The notes: a model not told the origin generated them from the sequence alone. Positions 1-5,500 are shown, counted from the first letter of the stretch. The stretch: 5,667 nt of DNA from an uncultured Akkermansia sp. (GCA_904501915.1 CAJGCV010000108.1:1-5667); one strand, 5' to 3'. Made by a program: numbers and translations.

Positions 1-101
1 CGCTTACCCTGCTTGCGACGCAGAACCTTGCCCGTGCCGGTCACCTTGAAACGCTTGGCCACGGCCTTACGTGTCTTGTTGATACCACCTTTGCGGGTCA
101 T
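1..101 (-). CDS. rpmI: 50S ribosomal protein L35, N-terminal part (cut by window edge)
   Basis: Reading leftward from the ATG at 101-99, the first 33 codons give a very basic protein starting MTRKGGINKTRKAVAKRFKV and continuing TGTGKVLRRKQGK. The AAKRFKxTGxGK...RRKxGK pattern is the hallmark of bacterial ribosomal protein L35, a small protein of the large ribosomal subunit. About half of the usual 60-70 residues is present; the rest lies beyond base 1. In most bacteria rpmI is followed by rplT (L20), and often preceded by infC. Here no infC lies upstream; instead there is a noncoding region and a divergent gene, so rpmI starts its own transcript. There is no Shine-Dalgarno sequence, and the promoter's -10 box ends only nine bases before the ATG. 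The identification is firm from the motif. Confidence 0.93.
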   Translation of the reverse strand, partial: MTRKGGINKTRKAVAKRFKVTGTGKVLRRKQGK

Positions 102-110
102 GGTGCAGGG

Positions 111-138
111 ATTATACACGCGTTTTCCTGTCTGGCAA
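111..138 (-). promoter_or_regulatory. sigma-70-type promoter of rpmI
   Basis: On the minus strand there is TTGCCA (plus 133-138), a 16-base spacer and a perfect TATAAT (plus 111-116). The expected start of transcription, about seven bases past the -10 box, falls near position 104, giving a leader of only about three bases before the rpmI ATG at 101. No ribosome binding site fits in that space. The same -35 sequence, TTGCCA, is found before the alpha-galactosidase gene. Confidence 0.72.
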
Positions 139-455
139 GAAAAATATCACGGTTTTACCGCTTTTTTATAAAAATTGTTTCGCGCTGGCTTCTGCGTTGC
201 ATTATTCCCGTTTTTTTCTTACCTGGTTGTACAGATAGAAGTGGTGAAGCTGCGTTAGCAGCGGAACCACTCGTTAAGTAAATAAAGATATTGGAACCCG
301 TGTTACGGGTTCCAATTATTTTTTGTTCGTACGAGGGGGGTCGCCCGACTGTGTCGTGCTCCACCCCATCGCTATTGATATGTCACCCGCTAAAGCGGGT
401 TCTGAATTCCCCTTTTTCACCTGAAAGAAGAAAATTTATGTCAATTCCTACTTTT
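139..455. other. Intergenic region with several hairpins, no supported gene
   Basis: This stretch separates the divergent rpmI and ArsC/Spx-like genes. No convincing protein gene was found; short open frames here have no recognisable content. It contains four potential hairpins. One at 241-270 has a GTGGT/ACCAC outer stem, a purine-rich GAA/GGA internal loop, a GCTGC/GCAGC inner stem and a GTTA loop. The second, at 291-315, is listed separately as a terminator. A third at 337-367 pairs GGGGT with ACCCC and, inside, CGAC with GTCG. A fourth at 385-400 pairs ACCCGC with GCGGGT around TAAA. The first two in series, ending in a U tract, resemble the 3' part of a small RNA on the plus strand, but no convincing promoter for it was found and it matches no RNA family known to me. 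Confidence 0.4.
291..323 (+). terminator. Rho-independent terminator in the rpmI upstream region
   Basis: A perfect 10-bp stem, TTGGAACCCG paired with CGGGTTCCAA, encloses the five-base loop TGTTA (301-305) and is followed by TTATTTTTT on the plus strand. Read on the minus strand the tail is less U-rich (TATCTTTATTT), so it may work weakly in that direction. It is a terminator without an obvious gene upstream on the plus strand, which suggests a short untranslated transcript arising between about 140 and 240, or a barrier protecting neighbouring genes from read-through. Confidence 0.7.
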
Positions 456-459
456 TTGC

Positions 460-488
460 TTGCAATTAAGATAGAATTATTCTAAAGT
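460..488 (+). promoter_or_regulatory. Predicted promoter of the ArsC/Spx-like gene
   Basis: TTGCAA (460-465), a 17-base spacer and TAAAGT (483-488) make a plausible sigma-70 promoter. The expected start of transcription falls on position 495, the A of the ATG, so the mRNA may be leaderless. An alternative pair, TTGCTT (456-461) and TATTCT (478-483), would leave a leader of about five bases. No Shine-Dalgarno sequence precedes the ATG in either case. Confidence 0.5.
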
Positions 489-494
489 AGCGCC

Positions 495-857
495 ATGAAC
501 ACGACATTCATCGAATATCCGAAGTGCACAACCTGCAAGAAGGCAAAGAAGTGGCTGTGCGAGCAGGGGGTGGAGTTTGCTGACCGCCACATAGCTGAGG
601 AGAATCCGAGTGCGGAGGAGCTGCGCTCGTGGTGGCAGGCAAGTGGTGTGCCGCTGAAGAAGTTTTTCAATACCTGCGGGGTGAAGTACCGCGAGATGAA
701 CCTTTCCGAGCAGCTCAAGACCATGAGCGAGGACGAGCAGCTGGCCCTGCTGGCCTCGGATGGTCTGCTGGTGAAGCGCCCGATTCTGGTGACGGCAGAG
801 GGCAAGGTGGTGCCCGGTTTCAAGGCTGAGACCTGGAGCGCCGCGCTCGGGAAGTAA
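495..857 (+). CDS. ArsC/Spx/YffB-family thioredoxin-fold protein
   Basis: The 120-residue product has the length and motifs of the ArsC-like family. It opens with a beta strand and a CTTC (CxxC) redox site at Cys11-Cys14 in the setting YPKCTTCKKAKKWL, followed by the middle motif KKFFNTCGVKYRE (residues 55-67) and the conserved KRPILV segment (94-99). The family includes glutaredoxin-dependent arsenate reductases, the Gram-positive regulator Spx and the poorly understood YffB; the CxxC site is typical of the Spx/YffB-like side, but sequence alone does not decide between reductase and regulator. There is no arsenic-resistance gene nearby, so arsenate reduction is not favoured by context. It is probably a cytoplasmic redox protein. 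The gene stands alone, between its own promoter and a terminator hairpin at 896-930. The ATG sits directly after the predicted promoter and its first residues match the family start, supporting this start codon. Confidence 0.9.
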   Translation: MNTTFIEYPKCTTCKKAKKWLCEQGVEFADRHIAEENPSAEELRSWWQASGVPLKKFFNTCGVKYREMNLSEQLKTMSEDEQLALLASDGLLVKRPILVTAEGKVVPGFKAETWSAALGK

Positions 858-895
858 AGAGATTTTGAGTCGGAATAACGTAATTGCATACAAAA

Positions 896-938
896 GAACC
901 GCGTGCCGGGTATTTTCCGGTGCGCGGTTCGATATTTT
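896..938 (+). terminator. Terminator hairpin after the ArsC/Spx-like gene
   Basis: Bases 896-909 pair with 917-930 over 14 bp (two G-U wobbles) around a seven-base loop, GTATTTT. The tail GATATTTT (931-938) is a modest U tract. The core ACCGCGTGCCGG/CCGGTGCGCGGT recurs almost exactly after the radical SAM gene at 2586-2618, so this is one copy of a repeated hairpin. Confidence 0.7.
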
Positions 939-941
939 CGC

Positions 942-970
942 TTGAGTCAGTGCAGGGTGAGTGGTAGTAT
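942..970 (+). promoter_or_regulatory. Predicted promoter of the lipoprotein/radical SAM unit
   Basis: TTGAGT (942-947), a 17-base spacer and TAGTAT (965-970) lie immediately before the first peptide gene. The expected transcription start is at about 977, exactly the ATG, predicting a leaderless message. No Shine-Dalgarno sequence is present. It is the only good promoter candidate upstream of the three genes at 977-2585, which are therefore likely co-transcribed. Confidence 0.55.
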
Positions 971-976
971 AAGCGT

Positions 977-1171
977 ATGGATATCAAACCTGCAAACCAG
1001 AAGAAACTTGTCTATCCGCTGGCAACGGCCGCTGTAGTGGGCAGTGCCATGCTATCAGGCTGCCAGCAGCAACAGCAGCAGCAGCGCCTGGGTGGGGAGC
1101 CCCAGGCCCTTGGCGGCGTTATTATGGTTGAGCCTGCCAAGGGCGATACCCCGGTCAAGGCAGATAAATAA
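977..1171 (+). CDS. Short poly-Q lipoprotein-like peptide A, candidate radical SAM substrate
   Basis: This 64-residue product is not a protein I recognise. It has a basic N-terminus (MDIKPANQKK), a hydrophobic stretch (about residues 11-25) and a canonical lipobox, LSGC, with the cysteine at 29, so it is probably exported and lipid-anchored after cleavage before Cys29. Seven glutamines (30-36, mostly CAG codons) follow directly, then RLGGEPQALGG and VEPAKGDTPVKADK. The mature part would be only 36 residues with no further cysteine and no catalytic domain. The second peptide, starting 14 bases downstream, is clearly related: the same basic start, (L)xYPxA core, Cys-polyQ junction, and shared PQxLGG and EPA motifs. 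Proximity to the radical SAM enzyme makes it a candidate modification substrate (inference). Alternatives are a plain small lipoprotein with a poly-Q tether. That it is a gene is supported by the lipobox, the paralogue and the promoter. Confidence 0.75.
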   Translation: MDIKPANQKKLVYPLATAAVVGSAMLSGCQQQQQQQRLGGEPQALGGVIMVEPAKGDTPVKADK

Positions 1172-1185
1172 GCCGTATTGCGTCC

Positions 1186-1473
1186 ATGAAAATCAACCCT
1201 GCTACCCGGAAGAGAAAACTCCTGTACCCCATGGCTGCAGCGGTGGTCATGGTTTCATGCCAGCAGCAGCAACAGGGGGGAGTGCTTCCGCTCCCGCCCG
1301 AGGTGCGTATCGAGCCTGCGGTGGAGTCGCAGGAAAAGAGTGAAACCACCCGTCCGCAGCCTTTGGGGGGTAAAGCCCCCCTGCATATGCGCCAGAACGG
1401 CGATAAACAGCTCATCCCCGGGCGCGCCAGAGCCAATCAACCCCTGCCGGGTAAAAAACGAGCCACGCGGTGA
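1186..1473 (+). CDS. Poly-Q lipoprotein-like peptide B, candidate radical SAM substrate
   Basis: The 95-residue product is a longer relative of the peptide encoded just upstream. It begins MKINPATRKRKLLYP, continues with a short hydrophobic stretch and MVSC (cysteine at 25, a less typical lipobox since Met is at -3), followed by five glutamines (26-30). The remainder is rich in Pro, Gly, Arg and Lys: LPLPPEVRIEPA (34-45), RPQPLGGKAP (56-65) and a basic C-terminus ending PGKKRATR. There is no other cysteine and no recognised domain. Its TGA stop overlaps the GTG start of the radical SAM gene by four bases (GTGA), a strong sign of translational coupling, and making it the best candidate for the enzyme's partner. 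No Shine-Dalgarno sequence precedes the ATG; the gap from the previous gene is 14 bases. Whether it is lipidated, cleaved by signal peptidase I, or stays in the cytoplasm is uncertain. Confidence 0.75.
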   Translation: MKINPATRKRKLLYPMAAAVVMVSCQQQQQGGVLPLPPEVRIEPAVESQEKSETTRPQPLGGKAPLHMRQNGDKQLIPGRARANQPLPGKKRATR

Positions 1474-2585
1474 GAGAAACACTGCAGCTGACCCTGTGTC
1501 TCACGCATGATTGCACCCTGCGCTGCGCCTATTGCTATGCGGGGCGCAAGTATGCGCACGCCATGACCCGCGAGATTGCCGGGCTGGGCATGGAGGCCGG
1601 GCTGGCAGAGGCACAGCGCACCGGGCGTGGGGTGGATGTGAGCTTTTTTGGCGGTGAACCCCTGCTGGAGTGGGAGTTGCTGTGCCACTGCTGGTCGTAT
1701 ATGGAGCGGCGCGCAGCGGAACTGGGCGTAACGGTGCGCTATGGCATTACCACGAACGGCACGCTGCTGGACCGGGAGCGTCTGGCCTGGATGGCGGAGC
1801 GCGATTTCCTGGTGGGGCTTTCGGTGGATGGCTCGCCGGAGATGCACAATGTGAACCGCCGCTATGCCGATGGACAGGGAAGCCACGCTGCCGTGGCCCG
1901 TGCGCTGGCTCTGCTGCAGGAATTCCCCGCCTTGCGCAGCCGCGTCATCTGTGTGGTGAATCCGGCAAATCACCATTTCCTCTGCGAGGGGGTGCAGTGG
2001 TTGCACGCTCATTACCGCGGTGTGACCGGCCTCAACTTTGACTACTGGAGCCAGTGGAGTGATGCCCAGTTTGAATCTCTGTGCCGGCAATTGGATGCCT
2101 TGCAGGAAAAAATGCTGGAATCCTACCGCGAGGGCAATCCCATACGCGAGGAAAATATTGAGGGTAAGATATGGAGCGCCTTCCGGGAGGCGGACTCGGC
2201 CTGTGCCCATTGCACCATTGGCGAGCAGGAAATCGCCGTTTCGGTAGATGGAAACTTCTTCCCCTGTTCCCGCATGGTCGGGGTGGGGGATGATACGCAG
2301 ATAACCTTCGGCGATGTATACCGCGGTATCGACCGTGCCAGACAGAGCTATTTCATTGCCACGCGCGGAAACGCCACGCCGGAGTGCCGCTTCTGCGAGC
2401 TGCGCCACCGCTGCCTGAATACCTGCGGCTGCACCAACTATGCCGGCTCCGGACACATTAACCGCGTGTCTCCCTTCCTGTGCAACCTGGAACAGAAATT
2501 GATTGAAGTCGCCGATTCTCTCGCGGAGACGCTCTATCAGGAGTCCAATCCGGCTTTCATGCAGCTCTTTTACCGTGTAAAATAA
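1470..2585 (+). CDS. Radical SAM/SPASM peptide or protein maturase
   Basis: The 371-residue protein has the canonical radical SAM site CTLRCAYC (Cys15, 19, 22) binding the [4Fe-4S] cluster that cleaves S-adenosylmethionine, then the SAM-contacting GGEP (61-64), TTNG (94-97) and SVDG (118-121). The C-terminal half is a SPASM domain with Cys245, 248, 266, 306, 309, 315, 319, 321 and 338. The run Cx2Cx5Cx3C then C at 338 closely matches the auxiliary-cluster ligands of anaerobic sulfatase maturases, so two extra [4Fe-4S] clusters are likely. The residue after Cys266 is Ser, where sulfatase maturases have the catalytic Asp, and no sulfatase is nearby; a peptide maturase is therefore favoured. No N-terminal recognition (RRE/PqqD-like) domain precedes the barrel. 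The GTG start at 1470 overlaps the previous stop and puts the first barrel strand at the N-terminus, as expected. Substrates are probably the two upstream peptides (inference); reaction unknown. Confidence 0.9.
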   Translation: MRETLQLTLCLTHDCTLRCAYCYAGRKYAHAMTREIAGLGMEAGLAEAQRTGRGVDVSFFGGEPLLEWELLCHCWSYMERRAAELGVTVRYGITTNGTLLDRERLAWMAERDFLVGLSVDGSPEMHNVNRRYADGQGSHAAVARALALLQEFPALRSRVICVVNPANHHFLCEGVQWLHAHYRGVTGLNFDYWSQWSDAQFESLCRQLDALQEKMLESYREGNPIREENIEGKIWSAFREADSACAHCTIGEQEIAVSVDGNFFPCSRMVGVGDDTQITFGDVYRGIDRARQSYFIATRGNATPECRFCELRHRCLNTCGCTNYAGSGHINRVSPFLCNLEQKLIEVADSLAETLYQESNPAFMQLFYRVK

Positions 2586-2618
2586 ACCGCGCGCCGGAAG
2601 TTGTTCCCGGTGCGCGGT
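2586..2618 (+). terminator. Hairpin after the radical SAM gene, probable terminator
   Basis: Starting one base after the TAA stop, 2586-2597 pairs with 2607-2618 over 12 bp (one G-U) around a nine-base loop. The stem is nearly identical to the hairpin at 899-928. It lacks a U tract (GTGAATTG follows), so it may end transcription inefficiently, protect the 3' end of the mRNA, or be a dispersed hairpin repeat. Confidence 0.55.
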
Positions 2619-2832
2619 GTGAATTGTCCAGGACGGAGCGACCTTGCTTCTTGCGGATGATAAACTTGCCGCGGGTATCGCAACTGTCATCGGGCCTACG
2701 CCCGCGAATCTGGGGGGATAGATAAAAAGTCAGCGCAATAACTTCGGGCACCATGTGGTCAGGAGGAGGATGCATCCTTTGGGAAATGTTGCTCCCGTGG
2801 ATGCTCTTCCTATCCGGCAAGGTGTCGTTTTG
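2619..2832. other. Intergenic stretch between converging genes, no supported gene
   Basis: The convergent radical SAM and alpha-galactosidase genes are separated by about 300 bases. A small hairpin, CGGGC/GCCCG around CTAC, lies at 2691-2704. A purine tract AGGAGGAGG at 2761-2769 sits immediately before an ATG at 2770, but that frame runs straight through the terminator and across the antisense strand of the next gene, so I do not call it. A minus-strand frame here encodes a basic segment, TRGKFIIRKKQGRS, that I cannot assign; it could be a gene remnant or chance. Confidence 0.4.
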
Positions 2833-2836
2833 CACG

Positions 2837-2875
2837 AAAAAAAGCCGCCATCCTTGCAGACAGCGGCTTTTTCTT
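2837..2875 (-). terminator. Strong, bidirectional rho-independent terminator of the alpha-galactosidase gene
   Basis: AAAAAGCCGC (2839-2848) pairs with GCGGCTTTTT (2863-2872) around a 14-base loop. Read on the minus strand, seven T residues (plus 2843-2837) follow the GC-rich core, about 20 bases after the alpha-galactosidase stop codon. The plus-strand tail TTTTTCTTT also fits termination, so it may stop read-through from the radical SAM side too. Confidence 0.88.
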
Positions 2876-2892
2876 TGGTTCGATTAAATCGT

Positions 2893-5439
2893 TTATTTCA
2901 TGTCGCAGGCGCCTTCCATTGTGACAATGTCGAAGGGACTGAGGGTTATCTCAATGGGGGCATCTACATCGATGGCGCAATCCATGATGGGCAGGCGCGT
3001 CTGGTCATCAAAGGAGCTGCGCAGGGTCACGGTGCCTTTGATTGCCGGCGGCACATCCAGAATCTGGCGCAGAGTGCCTTTCAGCGTCTTGGTGTACTTG
3101 GAAGAGTTGCGCAGAGACAGCGTGCACTTCTGCATGTTCCAGGAAGCCCAGCCGTAGATATCGCCGTCTTTCTTCTGCTTGTCCCAGGGATTACCACCTA
3201 CCCAGTGCACATCGGCCAGCACATCTTTATTGCGACGAATCCATGCAATGTTACGTGCCAGTTCGTCCCAGAGCACGCCGTCTTGCTGGTTCATCAGGTC
3301 GGCATCCACATAGATTTCCTGCAAACCGGAGCCGCTGGTAAAGGCCGTGCGGATTTCCTTGATGCAGTTGGCCGGTTCTTTGCTCATGACGCAGGGAGGA
3401 CCATTCTTGGTGATGATGGTACCGTGAATCATGATGGAATTGATGGGGAAGAGCGGAGCGCCGGTCACAAATATCTCGTGTACCAATCGGTCGCGGTAAG
3501 TAATCCAGCGGTCGCGTTCATCACCCATGGTGCCTACCTGGTCAAAGTCGCCCTCCTGTCGCCAGATGGAATCGGCATGCATGAACCAGAACGGGCTTGC
3601 CCAGGTACCCACCGTGGTATTGAGGAAGATATCCGGGCGAGCTTCTCGCAGAGCACCCAGCACGCTGATGATGCCTTCCGCATCTTCCAGACCGGCGGGA
3701 CCATAGGCGATGGGCTTGGTGGATATGCCATCGAACTTGAAGTAGCGCATATCGTACTTCTTCACCATGTCGGTGCAGCGTCCCACAAAGGCATCGAAGT
3801 AGATGGGGTTGGAGAGCTCGAAGTTGGAAATGCGGTTATTGGGGTGAGTTCTGTTCCAGTAGGAGATTCGCTGGTTTTTGCTGTAGCCGTAGCCACCTAC
3901 CGGGCCAAGCCATGTGCCCATGCCGCAGTCCATAGAAGTTACCAGCTTGTTCAGGTTGGCAAATCCCTGGGGGAAGCCGATATGGAAGTCCCACAGGCTG
4001 TTGAAGTCATCCCAGCCGTCGTCAATCACGAATGCGTCAATTTTGGTATTGCGCTTTTCAAACATCTCACGCTTCCACGTTTCGGCTATCCCCATGGAGA
4101 TAGCCTCTGTGGTGCGCTCCATCGGGTCTTTGAAATCGTGGCGTACAATACCTACCTCGTACCAGTCGTTGTAATGAACCATGGTGCGGTAGGGCACGGG
4201 CTTCTCGCGCTCTATGTAACTCAGGAATGAACGGCGCTGCTGGCCGGGGGCAAACAGACCGATGACGGAGTTGACTTTCCATTGGCTCCCGGGCAGGAGC
4301 TTGGTCTTGCGGACCCAGCTTCCACGTACCAGATTATCGGGTACAGCGGCACTTGCTTCTTCGGGATTTCCCATGGGCAGAGACAGGGAGATGCTGCCGC
4401 TGCTGGTCAACGGCTCAGTTTTCGTCTCTACCCAATAACGCAGGTGATACGTCCCGGCTGCAGGGACATTGATGCGGTACGCAGAGGCTTTGGATTTTTC
4501 GCCTGTGTAGCCGGGGTGTACGTCCTCGGTAATGACTTGCCCACTTGCGGACACCAACTGCACAGCCACAATATTCAAACGATTGTTGCCACGCTTGTAT
4601 TGGAAATCCACTACCAGTTCGCCGGCTTCGGTAAAGTTCACCGGACCTTCTGCTACCATCAGATCACGCAGAATCGGGCCATTCTTGGCATCATACTTCT
4701 TGCCGTATACGGCTCCGAAGCTCTCCGGAATATTGAAGACGCTGCCGAACATCTGCGGCGTCCATGCCTCAGCTGTCCATGTGTCTTCCTGCACGCTGCC
4801 TTGCTGCCCCACAGTCATGAACGACATCGGCGTCTCCAGCCCCATGAAGAGCTTGTCTGTCACAACCACCGTACCATTGGTGGTGTTGCCGGAAATGGTG
4901 GGAGTGCCTCCGGCCGCAGTAGGAATAACCTGCAGCGGGGTGATGGTATTGAAGAATACCGGGGCCCCGGATGCCTTGATGGTGTATTCCTGCCGCAGAT
5001 AGTGAGACCCATCGCGCAGCACGGCTCGCCACTCAACGCTGAATGAGCCATCAGGCGCGGTGAACGTGGAGCTGATGGCCTTGCCCGGCAGCTGTTTCGA
5101 GGCAGTCAGGAGGCTGGTGTCTCCTTTCAGGTCTTCAATCTGCGGTGCTGTTGCGACCATGTCGGCGGAGCTTAACTCGCTCTTGTCGGCCAAGGTAATA
5201 TGGAACACAGGCTCCCCGCCGTCAACCAGCACCGTGCCGTCAGCGGCTTTGAACCCGCCGAAATACACGCCGCCGTCTTTCCATGAGAAGTCGGCACTCA
5301 ATACCTCATTGCTCACTGTGTAGGTAACACCACTCTGCGTGGCTTTTGCCACACCCGGACTTGCTCCCGGATATTCCACCGCAGCAGAGCTTACCCCTGC
5401 CGCAGCCAATATAGTTAATAGAAATGTTTTCTTAAGCAT
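2893..5439 (-). CDS. Secreted GH36-type alpha-galactosidase-like glycoside hydrolase
   Basis: The 848-residue product has a signal peptide (MLKKTFLLTILAAAGVSSAA, cleavage near residue 19-20), so it acts in the periplasm or outside. Residues about 21-260 and 360-420 look like the N-terminal beta-sandwich of GH36 enzymes; 260-355 form a separate beta-rich segment (GELVVDFQYKRGNNRLNIVAVQ through YHLRYWVETK) resembling an inserted binding-type module. The barrel, about 420-710, carries YNDWYE (423-428), FVIDDGW (470-476), FKFDG with the probable nucleophile Asp570, and HADSIW with the probable acid/base Asp623; the 53-residue separation is roughly that of known GH36 enzymes. A C-terminal beta domain follows (about 740-848). 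The likely reaction is retaining hydrolysis of terminal alpha-galactosides from mucin-type or plant oligosaccharides. Substrate specificity is not decided by sequence, and other activities exist in this clan. The gene is monocistronic, with promoter at 5472-5500 and terminator at 2837-2875. The ATG is supported by the signal peptide. Confidence 0.85.
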   Translation of the reverse strand: MLKKTFLLTILAAAGVSSAAVEYPGASPGVAKATQSGVTYTVSNEVLSADFSWKDGGVYFGGFKAADGTVLVDGGEPVFHITLADKSELSSADMVATAPQIEDLKGDTSLLTASKQLPGKAISSTFTAPDGSFSVEWRAVLRDGSHYLRQEYTIKASGAPVFFNTITPLQVIPTAAGGTPTISGNTTNGTVVVTDKLFMGLETPMSFMTVGQQGSVQEDTWTAEAWTPQMFGSVFNIPESFGAVYGKKYDAKNGPILRDLMVAEGPVNFTEAGELVVDFQYKRGNNRLNIVAVQLVSASGQVITEDVHPGYTGEKSKASAYRINVPAAGTYHLRYWVETKTEPLTSSGSISLSLPMGNPEEASAAVPDNLVRGSWVRKTKLLPGSQWKVNSVIGLFAPGQQRRSFLSYIEREKPVPYRTMVHYNDWYEVGIVRHDFKDPMERTTEAISMGIAETWKREMFEKRNTKIDAFVIDDGWDDFNSLWDFHIGFPQGFANLNKLVTSMDCGMGTWLGPVGGYGYSKNQRISYWNRTHPNNRISNFELSNPIYFDAFVGRCTDMVKKYDMRYFKFDGISTKPIAYGPAGLEDAEGIISVLGALREARPDIFLNTTVGTWASPFWFMHADSIWRQEGDFDQVGTMGDERDRWITYRDRLVHEIFVTGAPLFPINSIMIHGTIITKNGPPCVMSKEPANCIKEIRTAFTSGSGLQEIYVDADLMNQQDGVLWDELARNIAWIRRNKDVLADVHWVGGNPWDKQKKDGDIYGWASWNMQKCTLSLRNSSKYTKTLKGTLRQILDVPPAIKGTVTLRSSFDDQTRLPIMDCAIDVDAPIEITLSPFDIVTMEGACDMK

Positions 5440-5471
5440 AACAAGTAAACGGTTATCACGTTCCTTTTATT

Positions 5472-5500
5472 ATCCTACCATATTGAAAGTCTCGTGGCAA
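5472..5500 (-). promoter_or_regulatory. Sigma-70-type promoter of the alpha-galactosidase gene
   Basis: On the minus strand TTGCCA (plus 5495-5500), a 17-base spacer and TAGGAT (plus 5472-5477) precede the gene. Transcription would begin near 5465, leaving a leader of about 26 bases. The leader has a GGAAC close to its 5' end but nothing resembling a Shine-Dalgarno sequence at the proper distance from the ATG at 5439. Confidence 0.65.

Noticed and set aside
241..315. Resemblance to a signal recognition particle RNA or tmRNA fragment (GCAGCGGAACC with a following terminator).
   Set aside because: The conserved GGAA-capped domain of SRP RNA and the tRNA-like and tag-coding parts of tmRNA are absent.
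155..364. Minus-strand frame of 69 codons upstream of rpmI.
   Set aside because: It crosses a terminator hairpin, has unremarkable composition and ends close to the rpmI promoter; no motif supports it.
1064..1275. CAG-rich tracts as a microsatellite or CRISPR-like repeat.
   Set aside because: They are short in-frame glutamine runs at the same place in two related peptides; there is no spacer structure and no other copies in the window.
1470..2585. Calling the radical SAM enzyme an anaerobic sulfatase maturase.
   Set aside because: The cysteine spacing fits, but the residue after Cys266 is Ser rather than the catalytic Asp, there is no sulfatase in the window, and the gene is coupled to a small peptide gene instead.
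1437..2690. Minus-strand open frame of 417 codons opposite the radical SAM gene.
   Set aside because: It mirrors a gene with complete radical SAM and SPASM motifs, has no recognisable domain, and is explained by the GC-rich codon usage of the sense strand.
2557..2835. Minus-strand frame of 92 codons containing TRGKFIIRKKQGRS, slightly like the L35 segment at the left edge.
   Set aside because: The likeness is a short Lys/Arg/Gly pattern. The frame crosses the hairpin and the 3' end of the radical SAM gene, and has no promoter or ribosome binding site. Kept only as a possible remnant.
2755..4230. Long plus-strand open frame of 491 codons, with AGGAGGAGG right before an internal ATG at 2770.
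   Set aside because: It runs through the terminator and lies antisense to the alpha-galactosidase gene, whose signal peptide, catalytic motifs, promoter and terminator are all clear. Its translation shows no domain.
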